Source: Bacillus renqingensis (lineage in GTDB: Bacteria > Bacillota > Bacilli > Bacillales > Cytobacillaceae). Taken from it: a stretch of DNA of 60,225 bases. Position numbers and translations under genes: made by a program. This document shows, piece after piece, positions 9,538 to 21,391 of the stretch. Location: contig NZ_JADDIU010000026.1 in the NCBI RefSeq assembly GCF_016464375.1, positions 1 through 60,225 of the forward strand. Direction: 5' to 3'. The stretch's first letter is position 1; every line of letters starts with the position of its first letter. Below the pieces are notes generated by a model. The model was not told where the DNA came from, did no database searches, and was given only the letters and a program-made list of their open reading frames with translations.

Positions 9538-10050
9538 TTAAAACTTCATTAATGTTAGAATATCATATCCGTCAAGTTTTTTCCTGCCGTCTAAATAGGA
9601 GAGTTCAACTAAGAAGGCGATACCGGCCACAACACCGCCAAGCTGTTCGACTAATTGAATCGTTGCTCCAATCGTACCGCCGGTGGCTAATAAATCATCC
9701 GTGATTAGAACCCGTTGGCCGGGTTTAATAGCATCTTTATGAATGGTAAGAACATCTTTCCCATATTCAAGGCCGTAGCTGACCTTAATGGTTTCACGGG
9801 GAAGTTTCCCTTCTTTTCTAACCGGTGCAAAACCAACACCAAGTGCATATGCAACAGGGCAGCCAATAATAAAGCCGCGTGCCTCCGGTCCGACAATAAT
9901 GTCAATTTGCTTATCCTTTGCATATTCCACCATCTGATCAGTTGCATACTTATATGCTTTGCCGTCATTCATTAAAGGCGTAATATCTTTAAATACGATC
10001 CCTGGTTTTGGATAATCCTCTACGATTGCTACAAATTGTTTCAAATCCAT
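9538..10050 (-). CDS. apt: Adenine phosphoribosyltransferase
   Basis: Salvages adenine to AMP using PRPP. The 170 residues are standard. The PRPP-binding loop [13 protein letters not shown] is intact, and GPEARGFI and the [11 protein letters not shown] flexible loop are present. The start ATG overlaps the last 10 bases of recJ, indicating translational coupling and one transcript. In Firmicutes recJ-apt-rel are commonly adjacent. Confidence 0.96.
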   Translation of the reverse strand: MDLKQFVAIVEDYPKPGIVFKDITPLMNDGKAYKYATDQMVEYAKDKQIDIIVGPEARGFIIGCPVAYALGVGFAPVRKEGKLPRETIKVSYGLEYGKDVLTIHKDAIKPGQRVLITDDLLATGGTIGATIQLVEQLGGVVAGIAFLVELSYLDGRKKLDGYDILTLMKF

Positions 10051-12404
10051 TTTTCTGTTGCCTCCTCCATGTCAACTGACTCTTCAATGACATGAGTAAA
10101 CCATGTCTTTAATTCTTGAAAGGATGAGAACAATAAATCCCTTTCAAGGGCAGACTGAGCCTGCTTTTGCTGAAAAGTTTCAGAGTCAGTTAAATCGCGC
10201 TTCTGTGGTTGTTTGTTTAATGCAATAAATCCATTATTTATTGTAACAAAATCTAGTTCTGAAAACACCTTTGACATAAAGTAAATGGTTTCCCGCGACC
10301 AACCTCGATACTTGGCAATGTCATCAGCATAACGTTTCAAGTCAATCGGGCCTTTTTTTAAAAGAAACCCATAGAACCATTTAAAATGAGCACGAGTAGG
10401 GAGCGTGCTGAAAAAATCACTGGACGCTTTAAAAAAATAAGCATAAATTCTAGCAGGCTGCTTCCCTTTTAATAAATGGATGAGAATTTCTTTTGATGGC
10501 GGGAAATCAACTAAGGCGATATTCGCATGATAGCCATCAAACGCTTTTGCTGTCTCGATATCCTGAATACAAATCGGCTCGACACCAAGATGCAAGTGTA
10601 ATTTTTCCGCATGCTGTTTATTAAACACAATGATTTTTCTTTTCTCTGCCGGCACCGTATCAGCAATACCTTTGATGCGCTTTTGCCCACGAAAATCAAA
10701 TAGCTGCCAAGAATCAACCGCAAGGTCTTGGACAAAAATTTGTGGTTTTCGTCGATTGTTCCATTCATTAATAGATAATTCACCGATTAATGAGATTTTT
10801 GCAACAGGTGAAATTTCATCGACGACCGATCCCAGACCAAAGCCTACACCATCCAGATTGGCTCCATCATCATTGACGGTAATCTTTAAATGATTTTGCT
10901 CACTGCCGATTTTTCGAAGATTGGTAATCTCTACATGGTTGATCAAAATCTTTGGCTTGGGGTTGTCCACTCCATATGGCGCGAGCAGGTTCATTTCATC
11001 CAATGAGGATAAATGGATGTCTTCAAGGCGAACCTCCTCATCCAGGTACGTAACGGGAATAAAATCTTCATCTGTCAGCAAACGTTCGGCCAGCTCGTTT
11101 AATTTCTCTCGTAGTTCTGCAACATCATCAAGGCGTAAGGTCATCCCGGCAGCCATCGGATGTCCGCCAAAATGAGGGAGAATATCCCTAAGGGTTGATA
11201 GATTTTGAAATAAATCAAATCCGGGAATGCTTCGTGCCGATCCTTTTGCCAGTCCTTTTTCCTTGTCAAAGCTTAAGACGATGGCAGGACGGTAATATTT
11301 CTCTACGAGCTTGGAAGCAACAATCCCGATAACGCCTGGATTCCAGCCTTCTTTACCAATAACCAGAACCTTATTCGCGTTAATCGGGTAATTCCTTTCG
11401 ACCTCTGTTATCGCTTCATCGGTAATGGCATTGACAATCGCCTGCCGTGATTTATTCAACGCTTCCATCTCTTCAGCAAGTTCTTTTGCCTCACCCGGAT
11501 CTTGTGTCAAGATAAGCTGAACGGCTAGATCTGCATCGGCTAACCGCCCTACCGCATTTATGCGTGGAGCAAGCGTAAAGCCAACTGTTTCTTCATTAAT
11601 AGACATTGGGTCAACACCAGCTATTTTAAAGATCGCTCTGAGACCGATATTTTTTGTTACTCTTAATTTTTCAAGGCCTTTTTTGGCGATTAAGCGATTC
11701 TCTCCTTTTAACGACACTAAGTCGGCTATCGTCCCAATGACAGCAATCTCCAACAAATGCTCCGGCAAACTGCCATAGAGGGCATGTGCTAATTTGAATG
11801 CAACTCCAACTCCAGCAAGTTCACGAAACGGATACGTGCTGTCGGGTAGCTTTGGATGGATGATGGCAAGTGCTTCAGGTAATACTGGACCTGGTTCATG
11901 GTGGTCGGTGATAATGAGGTCAACACCTAGTTCTTTCGCCACTTCAGCCTCATGAATTGCGGCGATCCCAGTGTCAACCGTAATAATGAGTTTGACGCCA
12001 CTTTCTGCAGCACGGCGAAATGCCGGTTCATTTGGTCCATATCCTTCTGAAAAACGATTCGGGATATAAAAGCGGACGTTCGCACCTAAATCGCGAAGCG
12101 TCAGCATCAATACCGACGTACTGCTGACTCCATCCGCGTCATAATCCCCAAATATAAGAATCGGCTCATTTTGCTTAATGGCAGCATGAATTCGGTTGAC
12201 CGCCGTATCCATCCCCTTAAGCAAGTATGGGTCATGAAACTCATCATGACCAAATAAAAAAAACCGTGCGGAGGAAGCATTATCAAATCCACGGTTAACA
12301 AGCAAAGATGCAACAAGAGGTGTAATCTTTAATTCGCTTGCAAGCTTTTCTGTCAAATGACGATTAGAATTATGTACAATCCATCTTGTTTTCGGTTTTA
12401 ACAT
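10041..12404 (-). CDS. recJ: Single-stranded-DNA-specific exonuclease RecJ
   Basis: A 5'-3' exonuclease for ssDNA in recombination and repair. The DHH domain motifs are [14 protein letters not shown], the Asp in VDTGIA, and IITDHHEPG with HPK after it; a DHHA1 domain ([11 protein letters not shown]) and an OB-fold follow. It has 787 residues, with the C-terminal extension seen in Bacillus RecJ. ATG at 12404 is preceded by GAGGTGAACG. Confidence 0.95.
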   Translation of the reverse strand: MLKPKTRWIVHNSNRHLTEKLASELKITPLVASLLVNRGFDNASSARFFLFGHDEFHDPYLLKGMDTAVNRIHAAIKQNEPILIFGDYDADGVSSTSVLMLTLRDLGANVRFYIPNRFSEGYGPNEPAFRRAAESGVKLIITVDTGIAAIHEAEVAKELGVDLIITDHHEPGPVLPEALAIIHPKLPDSTYPFRELAGVGVAFKLAHALYGSLPEHLLEIAVIGTIADLVSLKGENRLIAKKGLEKLRVTKNIGLRAIFKIAGVDPMSINEETVGFTLAPRINAVGRLADADLAVQLILTQDPGEAKELAEEMEALNKSRQAIVNAITDEAITEVERNYPINANKVLVIGKEGWNPGVIGIVASKLVEKYYRPAIVLSFDKEKGLAKGSARSIPGFDLFQNLSTLRDILPHFGGHPMAAGMTLRLDDVAELREKLNELAERLLTDEDFIPVTYLDEEVRLEDIHLSSLDEMNLLAPYGVDNPKPKILINHVEITNLRKIGSEQNHLKITVNDDGANLDGVGFGLGSVVDEISPVAKISLIGELSINEWNNRRKPQIFVQDLAVDSWQLFDFRGQKRIKGIADTVPAEKRKIIVFNKQHAEKLHLHLGVEPICIQDIETAKAFDGYHANIALVDFPPSKEILIHLLKGKQPARIYAYFFKASSDFFSTLPTRAHFKWFYGFLLKKGPIDLKRYADDIAKYRGWSRETIYFMSKVFSELDFVTINNGFIALNKQPQKRDLTDSETFQQKQAQSALERDLLFSSFQELKTWFTHVIEESVDMEEATEKWI

Positions 12405-12464
12405 TATTTTCGTTCACCTCTCAGACTTACTTATTATACAGGAGCATAAACTCGCTTTCAATAG

Positions 12465-12641
12465 AGAAAAGCGCAAGCGCCCTGCTCAGCGGCGTATGGC
12501 CTGGAGCGCTCCAACTGAGATAAAGGAAACACGGTGAGCGAAGCGAACCGATGTTGACTTATCGTAGGGCGGAGCGCGAAGGACACTAGCCGCTAGGGCG
12601 CTGGAGCTGGACATTTCTCAAAGTCGAATGATATAAATTCT
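12465..12641 (+). repeat. Dispersed intergenic repeat, copy B (about 177 bp)
   Basis: Same family and orientation as 1107-1285. In the variable central hairpin this copy has CGGT..ACCG where copy A has CGAA..TTCG, so both sides changed together. Outer arms and the TGGAGCGCTCCA palindrome are conserved. It lies between secDF and recJ, ahead of the recJ start on the minus strand. This copy also contains GGGCGGAGCG, the core of the short motif that recurs elsewhere in the window. Confidence 0.85.
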
Positions 12642-12654
12642 ACTACTATAAAGA

Positions 12655-12685
12655 AATAAAACCGCAGATGGTCTGCGGTTTTACA
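12655..12685 (-). terminator. Terminator of secDF
   Basis: AAAACCGCAG and CTGCGGTTTT form a ten-base-pair stem with a four-to-five-base loop and T-rich 3' flank on the minus strand, directly after the secDF stop. Confidence 0.9.
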
Positions 12686-12691
12686 TTATGA

Positions 12692-14959
12692 TTAAACTTG
12701 TGGTTGATCGGAGTATTTTTTCTTCTCTTTCACGGTTTTGATAACACCCTTCTTCTTAAGCTCGCGAGTTTTCAGCACATACCATAGCGGGCCGGCAATA
12801 CAGATAGAAGAATAGACCCCAACCATTAATCCAACAAACAGGGCAAGCGAGAAGTTGAGGATCGATTCACTGCCGAAAATAATCAATGCAACTACTGTCA
12901 CCAATACAGTAAACACCGTATTAATAGAACGGGTTAATGTTTGCCGGGTACTTACATTTAATACCTCGGCAATATCAGCTGGAGTCTTAAGCCGCCTTTT
13001 CTTATGCATATTTTCACGCATTCGGTCAAAGGTGACAATCGTATCGTTAATCGAATAACCAATAATGGTTAAAACAGCTGCGATAAATGTTAAATCGACT
13101 TCAAGTCTGGTGATACTGAAGAAGGCCACCATAAAGAAGGCGTCATGGAGCAGGGATATAATTGCAGCGATTGCCATCGACAGCTCAAAACGCAAACTAA
13201 CATAAATGATAATCCCAATCGAGGCGATTAAAAGTGCAATAAATGCGTTTTTCGCCAGTTCCTTCCCTACTGTCGGTGAAACGGTGCTGACATTCGGCTC
13301 AGAGCCAAACTCCGTTTTAAAATCTGATTTTAACTTGGCGATTTTATTCTTCGGAAGAACCGTAACCAAGCGGGCGGCAGCCCTTTGATTTTTATCGCCG
13401 GAGATCACCACATCATCCGTTTTCAAACCTTGTTTGCTAAAGGCACTGTTTATCTTTTCAGTTGTTAACGGCGTATTAGACAGAACCTCTACACGGGTTC
13501 CGTTTGAAAAATCAATCGACAAGTTCAAACGCATGATGATGAGAATGACTAATCCAGCAATTAGCAGGATACTTGAAAGTGTAAAGAACTTCTTCCGATG
13601 CTTTACAAAATCGAGTTTATCGAAACGTGTTGGAAGGTCTAGTGTACTAATATTATCCTTAATATCCCTAATATCAGACGGCTTGACGCCAAACCAGCTT
13701 GGTTTCTTCTTAAAGATACCGCTGTGTACCCATAAGCCAAGCAAAAGCCGTGAACCATAAACAGCAGTTAAGAAGCTCATTAGAATGCTAATGATCAACA
13801 TCGTCGCAAATCCTTTAACAGAGCTATTACCATAGAAGAACAGAACTGCGGCTGTTAGAATTGTTGTCACGTTCGAGTCAAGAATCGATGAAAACGCATT
13901 TTTCTCCCCTGCTTGGAAGGCCGATTTAATTGATCTCCCAACTTTAAGCTCTTCCCTTATCCGCTCATAGGTAATGATATTCGCATCAACCGCCATCCCG
14001 ACCCCGAGGATAATCGCGGCAATTCCCGGCAGCGTCAGCACCCCATTCATCAAATCAAAGATCAAGAGGATTAAATAAATGTAGATACTTAAACTTACAC
14101 AAGCTATGAAACCTGGAAAACGATAATAGAAAAGCATAAACAAATAAATAATCGCGACACCGATGATTCCGGCAAAAATGGTATCATTTAATGCCTCTTC
14201 ACCAAATTGAGCACCTACAGAAGAGGAATATACTTCCTTTAGCTTTACAGGTAATGATCCGGCATTTAATAAGTCAGCTAAGGATTTGGCCTCTTTTGCA
14301 GAAAAATTACCGACGATGGAAACGGTATCTTGGTTAAATACTTGGTTAACAGTTGGTGCCGATAAATATTTTGGCTTCTTCTTGCCTGCTTCCTTTTTGA
14401 AGGAGTCTTTACCTTCTTCAAAATCAAGCCAAATAACCAATAGATTGGTTCCATATGGCTTAGCGGATATTTTTTTAGTTACATCGGAAAACTTCTTAGC
14501 ACTCTTTAATGTTAACGAGACACTTGGCTTTCCTTCTTCGTCAAATGTTTGTTTTGCCCCGCCTTGTTTAAGGTCGGAACCATCCATCATCAGTTTGTCA
14601 TCCACATCTCTGAATGTTAGATTGGCCTGGGTAGATAAAATTTCACGCGCCTTATCCTGGTCTTTCACCCCGGCAAGCTGAACACGGATCCGGTTTGTCC
14701 CTTCAATTTGAATACTAGGTTCACTTACCCCAAGGACATTGATCCGCTTATCGAGCGCCTCAGCGGTACTAGCTAATACATCTTTGTTAATCTTCTGGCC
14801 CTTTTTCGCTGGTTTTACCTCATATAAAACCTCAAAGCCCCCTTGGAGGTCAAGTCCGAGCTTGATATTGTGTAAAATAGTCTTTGCTGTTACCCCCATT
14901 GTGCTGCCGATGAGCAGAACAAGCAAAAAGAAAGCAACAATTCTACTGCGCTTAACCAT
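12692..14959 (-). CDS. secDF: Fused protein translocase subunit SecDF
   Basis: RND-family accessory of the Sec translocon that uses the proton motive force to help pull proteins out. SecD and SecF are fused as in B. subtilis. An N-terminal membrane segment is followed by GLDLQGG, the large periplasmic-type P1 domain and a block of membrane helices (GMAVDANIITYERIREE), then a second half beginning at about residue 450 with NLSIDFSNGTRVEV and the SecF signature GYSINDTIVTFDRMREN. ATG at 14959 (755 residues) is preceded by AGGAGG at a rather long 12-base spacing. The more upstream frame is unlikely. Confidence 0.94.
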   Translation of the reverse strand: MVKRSRIVAFFLLVLLIGSTMGVTAKTILHNIKLGLDLQGGFEVLYEVKPAKKGQKINKDVLASTAEALDKRINVLGVSEPSIQIEGTNRIRVQLAGVKDQDKAREILSTQANLTFRDVDDKLMMDGSDLKQGGAKQTFDEEGKPSVSLTLKSAKKFSDVTKKISAKPYGTNLLVIWLDFEEGKDSFKKEAGKKKPKYLSAPTVNQVFNQDTVSIVGNFSAKEAKSLADLLNAGSLPVKLKEVYSSSVGAQFGEEALNDTIFAGIIGVAIIYLFMLFYYRFPGFIACVSLSIYIYLILLIFDLMNGVLTLPGIAAIILGVGMAVDANIITYERIREELKVGRSIKSAFQAGEKNAFSSILDSNVTTILTAAVLFFYGNSSVKGFATMLIISILMSFLTAVYGSRLLLGLWVHSGIFKKKPSWFGVKPSDIRDIKDNISTLDLPTRFDKLDFVKHRKKFFTLSSILLIAGLVILIIMRLNLSIDFSNGTRVEVLSNTPLTTEKINSAFSKQGLKTDDVVISGDKNQRAAARLVTVLPKNKIAKLKSDFKTEFGSEPNVSTVSPTVGKELAKNAFIALLIASIGIIIYVSLRFELSMAIAAIISLLHDAFFMVAFFSITRLEVDLTFIAAVLTIIGYSINDTIVTFDRMRENMHKKRRLKTPADIAEVLNVSTRQTLTRSINTVFTVLVTVVALIIFGSESILNFSLALFVGLMVGVYSSICIAGPLWYVLKTRELKKKGVIKTVKEKKKYSDQPQV

Positions 14960-15134
14960 TATGTATATGATCCTCCTTAGTGCTTGTCCGTTCCACAAAC
15001 GAGCAAGCCCTATCCAAAAATAAAAAAGTCACTGCTATCATTATGGAATAAGTCGGATAGCCTGTCAATTTCCATTAAAAACCGACATAGCATTTCACTC
15101 CACCAGATTATTATAAGATAAAGAAACAGTCAGC

Positions 15135-15431
15135 CTATTTTAATAGCTCTTTTAATTCATGTTCATCATCTAATGAGAACTCGGCCGATTTATACGACTC
15201 GATGGTTGCAAAGCTGATGAAATCACTTACCTTTACAGCGAGTATATCCGCAATAATTTCATAAATATGAATATCTTCCTTCGGCTTTCTCCACTTTTTT
15301 TTCGTTAGATAGCCCCAAAGTTCATTTTGTGAAACTGAATCATAACCAAGTATGTGAAATTCTTCTAATTTACTCACCAGCGCTAAGTTAACTTCGGCTC
15401 GAAAATCATCATATGCATGGCTAATTACCAT
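15135..15431 (-). CDS. comN: Post-transcriptional regulator ComN (YrzD)
   Basis: A small acidic protein (98 residues). In B. subtilis ComN, encoded between spoVB and secDF, promotes accumulation of comE mRNA at poles and septa. The conserved core here is ELWGYLTKKKW, and the location between secDF and spoVB is the same. AGGAGG lies eight bases before the ATG. No membrane segment. The assignment rests on position plus sequence resemblance. Confidence 0.85.
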   Translation of the reverse strand: MVISHAYDDFRAEVNLALVSKLEEFHILGYDSVSQNELWGYLTKKKWRKPKEDIHIYEIIADILAVKVSDFISFATIESYKSAEFSLDDEHELKELLK

Positions 15432-15554
15432 TGAAATTGCCTCCTTTCGGGTACAGCCCCCTAAAGTTATTCCGTACTTGTCATGCTTTGTCCACCACGG
15501 TGCATATAGTTAATTGTATATGAATTCTTCTTTTTTGAGAAGGTGGGAAGTTGA

Positions 15555-17105
15555 ATGTCAAAGTTTTTAAAAGGGACTTTTATCTTGTTGGCAGCGGGCT
15601 TTGTCACAAAGGTCCTCGGATTTATCTATCGAATTGTTTTAGCACGTAGCATTGGTGAAGAAGGTGTTGGCTTATATATGATGGCGTACCCAACCTTTAT
15701 TCTCGTTGTTACGCTTGTACAGCTGGGACTGCCGGTTGCCATTTCCAAAAATGTTGCGGAGGCCGAGGCTAAAGGCCATTATGCTGAAATAAAAAAAATC
15801 CTTGTCGTTTCCCTTGGAATTACGATTAGCTTGGCCATCCTTTTTACACCTGCCTTAATTTTACTGGCACCGATACTTTCAACAACGCTATTTACGGATC
15901 AAAGAACCTTCTTCCCCTTAATAGCGATCACACCGGCCATTCCGATTATTGCTATATCGTCGGTTTTAAGAGGCTACTTTCAGGGAAGGCAAAACATGCA
16001 GCCATCTGCTATCTCACAGATTTTAGAACAAATCGTCAGAATTACCCTAATCGCCGTTATGACTAAAGCATTTCTTCCATATGGGGTTGAATATGCAGCG
16101 GCTGCTGCAATGGCAGCGTCCGTACTCGGAGAATTGGTTTCACTGATTTATTTGGCGACCATGTTTAAATTTAAGAAACGCTTTAAACTAAGAAAAAACT
16201 TTTTCAAATTTATTCAATCGGGAAAAAAAACCTTTAAAGATTTAATGGACATTGCCCTGCCAACGACAGGCAGCAGGATGGTTGGATCGATTGCCTGGTT
16301 TTTTGAACCGATTGTCGTTGTCAACAGCTTAGCCCTCGCGGGAGTAATCGCCGTCGATGCTACCAAACAATATGGGGCTTTAACCGGCTATGCCATGCCG
16401 CTGTTAATGCTGCCGTCATTTGTTACCTTTTCGCTGGCAACTTCGCTCGTTCCTGCTATCAGCGAAGCCAACTCCAGAAACAATCATAAATTAATTGAGT
16501 ACCGCTTGGAGCAGGCATCGCGGTTCGTCTTCTTATCAGGAGGACTAGCTGTGATTGTTCTTTATGTGTTAGCCGAACCACTTATGGAGCTCATGTACGG
16601 TTCCACAAAAGGTTCCTATTTTGTCCGGCTCATGGCTCCTTTCTTTATCATTTATTATTTCCAAGGTCCATTACAAGCTGTCCTGCAGGCGCTGAACCTT
16701 GCTAGAGCTGCTATGATTAACAGCCTAATCGGAGCAGTGGTAAAAACAGCGGTAATCTTTATCCTGGCTTCTCAAGCTACATTCGGGATTACCGGGGCGG
16801 CACTTGGAATCATTGTTGGCTTTGTATTGGTAACTTTCCTTCATCTAGCTACTGTCTTGAAAAAGGTTTCGTTTTCCTTTCATGTCCGTGATTATTTAAA
16901 GGGATTTCTTGTTATGGGTGTGGCAGGGTGGATAGGAAATTGGGTATTCGGTCATTTCCTCGTTGATGAGCTATTAATGATGAGAGTATTCCTTTCATTA
17001 ATCGTGATAACGCTCACTTATGCCTTATTACTTGCGATGATGGGGCTGATTAAAAAGGATGACTTAATAAGAATTCCGTGGATTGGAAAATTTTTCATCC
17101 GTTAA
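15555..17105 (+). CDS. spoVB: Stage V sporulation protein B, lipid flippase of the MOP superfamily
   Basis: A polytopic membrane protein (516 residues, about 14 hydrophobic segments) of the Wzx/MurJ-like polysaccharide exporter family, needed for spore cortex synthesis, probably by flipping a lipid-linked precursor. The start MSKFLKGTFILLAAGFVTKV and the LRGYFQGRQNMQPSAISQ segment are typical. Translation starts at the ATG after AAGGTGGG. Divergent from comN; ends ahead of a bidirectional terminator. Confidence 0.95.
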   Translation: MSKFLKGTFILLAAGFVTKVLGFIYRIVLARSIGEEGVGLYMMAYPTFILVVTLVQLGLPVAISKNVAEAEAKGHYAEIKKILVVSLGITISLAILFTPALILLAPILSTTLFTDQRTFFPLIAITPAIPIIAISSVLRGYFQGRQNMQPSAISQILEQIVRITLIAVMTKAFLPYGVEYAAAAAMAASVLGELVSLIYLATMFKFKKRFKLRKNFFKFIQSGKKTFKDLMDIALPTTGSRMVGSIAWFFEPIVVVNSLALAGVIAVDATKQYGALTGYAMPLLMLPSFVTFSLATSLVPAISEANSRNNHKLIEYRLEQASRFVFLSGGLAVIVLYVLAEPLMELMYGSTKGSYFVRLMAPFFIIYYFQGPLQAVLQALNLARAAMINSLIGAVVKTAVIFILASQATFGITGAALGIIVGFVLVTFLHLATVLKKVSFSFHVRDYLKGFLVMGVAGWIGNWVFGHFLVDELLMMRVFLSLIVITLTYALLLAMMGLIKKDDLIRIPWIGKFFIR

Positions 17106-17189
17106 GAGACATAAGGAACAGGCAGGCTCCTCAAAAAAACCATCGCTTTGCCATATGATGCTAATGGGTTTAAGTCCTCTCTTGCAGAA

Positions 17190-17226
17190 CCAGACACGCC
17201 GCAAAATAAAAAGGCGTGTCTTTATT
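17190..17226. terminator. Bidirectional terminator between spoVB and DUF421 gene
   Basis: AGACACGCC (17192-17200) pairs with GGCGTGTCT (17213-17221), with TTTATT beyond on the plus strand and an A-rich loop. It serves two convergent genes. Confidence 0.85.
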
Positions 17227-17896
17227 ACTCATTATTCATCAAATCAATGAAAAATTTTCCGTTTTCATAGCTGCAAAAGGAAATTTTCTTGATATCTCCG
17301 TATCCTTTTTTCTTCATTTCTTGACGCAGCCAAAGGTTTGTTTTATTAATTTTGTTCAAACTTTCTTCCATAATGACACCGTCCATAATTAATGGAATGG
17401 TAATATCCCCATTTTTTGAGGGCCTCTTCGGTTTCTTTGGGTCTTGGATTTTTTCAATTACCGATAGTTTACCCGACGTCTCCAAAATGGCAAATTCGAC
17501 ATCGTTAATACTTCTTACATCCTGCTCACGCAATTGCATCAGCAAATCATCAAAATTGTACCGATGCTTTCTCATCGCTTGTTCGTCTACTTTCCCACGG
17601 TTTATAATAATCGTCGGCTTCCCGTCCACTAAATCACGAAATCTCTTACTTTTTAGCGAAATCAGGGCAAGCGTAATTTGAATTCCCATTAATAGAACCA
17701 TCGGTACAATCGTATGAAACAAAGGATCCTTTGTACTTTCAATCGCGATAACTGCCATCTCACCAATCATAATAAAGACAACTAAGTCAAGGACACTTAG
17801 TTCGCCAATTTCCCGCTTCCCCATCAATCTGAATATGAATAGCAGGACAATATACAAAATTATGGTTCTAAAAATGATATTTAAATAAACCACCAA
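17225..17896 (-). CDS. yrbG: DUF421 / YetF-like membrane protein (YrbG)
   Basis: A 223-residue protein with three N-terminal membrane helices (about 5-90, containing LFIFRLMGKREIGELSVLDLVVFI) followed by a cytosolic YetF domain (KPTIIINRGKVDE, RYNFDDLLMQLRE). Its role in growing cells is not firmly known; the family includes YetF/YdfS, tied to spore germinosome and membrane phenotypes. Position between spoVB and yrzE matches yrbG of B. subtilis. Confidence 0.87.
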   Translation of the reverse strand: MVVYLNIIFRTIILYIVLLFIFRLMGKREIGELSVLDLVVFIMIGEMAVIAIESTKDPLFHTIVPMVLLMGIQITLALISLKSKRFRDLVDGKPTIIINRGKVDEQAMRKHRYNFDDLLMQLREQDVRSINDVEFAILETSGKLSVIEKIQDPKKPKRPSKNGDITIPLIMDGVIMEESLNKINKTNLWLRQEMKKKGYGDIKKISFCSYENGKFFIDLMNNE

Positions 17897-18103
17897 GTTG
17901 GCCCCCCCTTTTTATACGTTATTTTTCTTATTGTTGGTACATCCTGAACTATTTATTAACGGAATAAAATCCCAATGGAGGTTGGATCGGTTCTACTTTC
18001 AGATCATGGTGAATATGCTTGTACTAGGAAACAATCTATTTAATCTTCAGCAGATTTAAACAGAGGGAAAATTGCGGCCAGGAGGCATAAGGGGGAGAGT
18101 CCA

Positions 18104-18493
18104 ATCGAGTCAAAAAGCTTTGGTACAGCCATTCTGTACGGATTAATCTTTATTTTTGCGTTTGCAGCTATTTGCAGTCTTTTCATTTCGTTAATTGCGA
18201 GATTTACATCTGCCAGTGAAATATCCCTTCAATACATTGTCACAGCTATTTCTTTTATCGCCTTGTTTGGAGGCGGCTTTTTGTCAGGCGGGAAGCGGAA
18301 AGAAAAGGGCTGGCTTATTGGCGGTGTAACGGGGCTTGTTTATTCGCTAATCGTGTTTTTATTTCAATACTTAGGGTACGACCGTCTGTTTGATGCTGAA
18401 CAATTGATCTATCACATCTGTTATACATTAATTGCCATGATGGGCGGTATTCTTGGGGTAAATATTACCACCAACAACTCAAGATCCGCCTAA
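18104..18493 (+). CDS. yrzE: TIGR04086-type membrane protein (YrzE-like) with non-standard start
   Basis: A small membrane protein of unknown function. Read in frame from 18104 it begins ESKSFGTAILYGL and then gives about four hydrophobic segments and the family-like GGFLSGGKRKEKGWL and FLFQYLGYD, about 129 residues in all. No ATG, GTG or TTG exists at the expected N-terminus; the first TTG (18263) would delete two membrane segments. AAGGGGGAG is placed six bases before ATC at 18104, so either ATC is used or one base is wrong in the assembly (ATG to ATC). Family and position (between yrbG and yajC) follow B. subtilis. Confidence 0.72.
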   Translation: MESKSFGTAILYGLIFIFAFAAICSLFISLIARFTSASEISLQYIVTAISFIALFGGGFLSGGKRKEKGWLIGGVTGLVYSLIVFLFQYLGYDRLFDAEQLIYHICYTLIAMMGGILGVNITTNNSRSA

Positions 18494-18513
18494 ATTGCTA
18501 ATTATTAATGAAC

Positions 18514-18557
18514 CAAAAAAAGGAAGTCAAGTAAATTTCTCGGCTTCCTTTTTTATA
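18514..18557. terminator. Bidirectional terminator between yrzE and yajC
   Basis: AAAAAAAGGAAGTC and GGCTTCCTTTTTT flank a 13-base loop, giving U tracts in both directions for the convergent yrzE and yajC. Confidence 0.85.
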
Positions 18558-18560
18558 AAT

Positions 18561-18842
18561 TTAAACTTGTGCTTCCTTAGCTGATTCCGTTACTTCGCGA
18601 ATCGCATTGCGATCATATGTAAGACGGCTGCCATCCCCGCATTTAATGACGACTTTGCTTTCATCGATTGAATCGATAACCCCATGCAAGCCGCCAATCG
18701 TAACAATTTTATCACCCTTTGATAAATTGCTTTGCATTTGCTGGACTGACTTTTGGCGTTTTTGCTGTGGGCGGATTAATAAAAAATAAAACAACACAAA
18801 CATTAAAATCAACGGTATAAATGTACCAATTCCACCTGACAT
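18561..18842 (-). CDS. yajC: Preprotein translocase accessory subunit YajC
   Basis: A single-pass membrane protein (93 residues) that associates with SecDF. An N-terminal helix (IPLILMFVLFYFLLIRPQQKR) ends in the family's RPQQKR motif, and the cytosolic part has KGDKIVTIGGLHGVI. AGGAGG precedes the ATG. It is last in the ruvA-ruvB-queA-tgt-yajC line. Confidence 0.95.
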   Translation of the reverse strand: MSGGIGTFIPLILMFVLFYFLLIRPQQKRQKSVQQMQSNLSKGDKIVTIGGLHGVIDSIDESKVVIKCGDGSRLTYDRNAIREVTESAKEAQV

Positions 18843-18872
18843 TCTGTATCCCTCCTTTCAAAGTGACGTCTA

Positions 18873-20027
<1,155 letters not shown>

Positions 20028-20138
20028 CTAAAGGTGGGTGAGCAGAGCTAAGCAAAACTTGTTTAAGTGGAGAATCTATTTTTTAGAGAAAGCTTTGCTA
20101 AAGTGATTCACTTATGCGGCGCTCCGTCCCCATATCCA

Positions 20139-21167
20139 CTAGATGATGAACATTGCATCGCCAAAACTAAAGAAACGGTATTTCTCCTCAATAGCTGCAT
20201 GATAGGCATGCAGGATATGCTCCCTGCCTGCCAGGGCGCTGACAAGCATAATCAAAGTTGATTTGGGCAAATGGAAGTTCGTAATCATCCCGTCGATTCC
20301 CTTGAATTCATAGCCCGGATAAATAAAAATATCGGTCCAGCCGCTGCTTGCGGTAAAACGACCGTTACCTGACGAGGCAATCGTCTCTAACGTCCTGGTT
20401 GAGGTTGTTCCAACAGTAATAATTCTACCCCCACTGTTTCTTACCTTATTTAGCAAATTCGCCGTTTCTTCGGTCATGATATAAAACTCAGCGTGCATAT
20501 CGTGCCCTTCTACATCGTCGGAGCTGACAGGCCTAAACGTTCCAAGCCCAACATGAAGGGTAATAAAAGCGATATGGACACCCTTATCGGCAATCTCCTT
20601 CAATAGGCTTTCCGTAAAATGAAGCCCCGCCGTTGGTGCTGCCGCCGAACCAGGAACACTAGCATACACCGTTTGGTATCTGTCCTGGTCATCAAGCTGT
20701 TCTTTAATATAGGGCGGTAAGGGCATCTCACCTAACTGATCGAGGACTTCGTAAAAAATCCCCTCATATTTAAATTCAAAGGTTCTGCCGCCATGATCGG
20801 ATTCTCCAGTACAAACAGCAATCAGCCGTCCATCACCAAATTCAATCACGGTGCCTTCCTTTACCCGTTTGGCCGGTTTGACCAGCGTCTCCCACTCGTC
20901 CCCTTCGACCTGTTTTAACAATAGCATCTCCACCTTTGCACCCGTATCCTTTTTGATGCCGAAAAGGCGGGCAGGCAATACCTTGGTATCATTTAAGACA
21001 AGACAGTCCCCTTCGCTTAGGTATTTGCTAATATTGTTAAATACTTCATGGTTGATTTCGCCCGTTTCCTTATTTAAAATTATTAACCGGCTACCGGCCC
21101 GGTTTTTTAGTGGAACTTGAGCAATTAATTCTTCTGGTAAATGAAAATCAAACAAATCTACTTTCAT
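20139..21167 (-). CDS. queA: S-adenosylmethionine:tRNA ribosyltransferase-isomerase
   Basis: Transfers the ribosyl part of SAM to preQ1 in tRNA to form epoxyqueuosine. 342 residues. Family signatures visible are the N-terminus [27 protein letters not shown], the segment ending [11 protein letters not shown], and [15 protein letters not shown] at 21167 follows AGGATG. The 126-base gap to tgt (20013-20138) holds a GCGGCGCTCCG motif and no gene. Confidence 0.96.
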   Translation of the reverse strand: MKVDLFDFHLPEELIAQVPLKNRAGSRLIILNKETGEINHEVFNNISKYLSEGDCLVLNDTKVLPARLFGIKKDTGAKVEMLLLKQVEGDEWETLVKPAKRVKEGTVIEFGDGRLIAVCTGESDHGGRTFEFKYEGIFYEVLDQLGEMPLPPYIKEQLDDQDRYQTVYASVPGSAAAPTAGLHFTESLLKEIADKGVHIAFITLHVGLGTFRPVSSDDVEGHDMHAEFYIMTEETANLLNKVRNSGGRIITVGTTSTRTLETIASSGNGRFTASSGWTDIFIYPGYEFKGIDGMITNFHLPKSTLIMLVSALAGREHILHAYHAAIEEKYRFFSFGDAMFII

Positions 21168-21184
21168 ATCAATACATCCTAACT

Positions 21185-21391
21185 TTAACGAAATCTCCCT
21201 ATTAAATAAAAAATGAGGGATAAAACAATACTAATCACAATTGAGGTAACGACCGGAAAATAAAAAGTAGTATTCCCTTTTTTAAAAATAATATCCCCTG
21301 GAAGTCTCCCTAAATGCAGAAACGGCATGAGAAAACCAATGAAAAAAATAACCGCGCCAATAATCATCAGTGTTTTGGATAATCCTGTCAA
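21185..21391 (-). CDS. DUF2905 small membrane protein
   Basis: 68 residues with two hydrophobic helices (about 6-27 and 44-64) joined by a short loop HLGRLPGDI that is characteristic of DUF2905. Function unknown. The start is a TTG eight bases after GAGGTG, and its TTGA overlaps the ruvB stop codon by four bases, so it is translationally coupled to ruvB. It lies between ruvB and queA in many Bacillus. Confidence 0.85.
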   Translation of the reverse strand: MTGLSKTLMIIGAVIFFIGFLMPFLHLGRLPGDIIFKKGNTTFYFPVVTSIVISIVLSLIFYLIGRFR

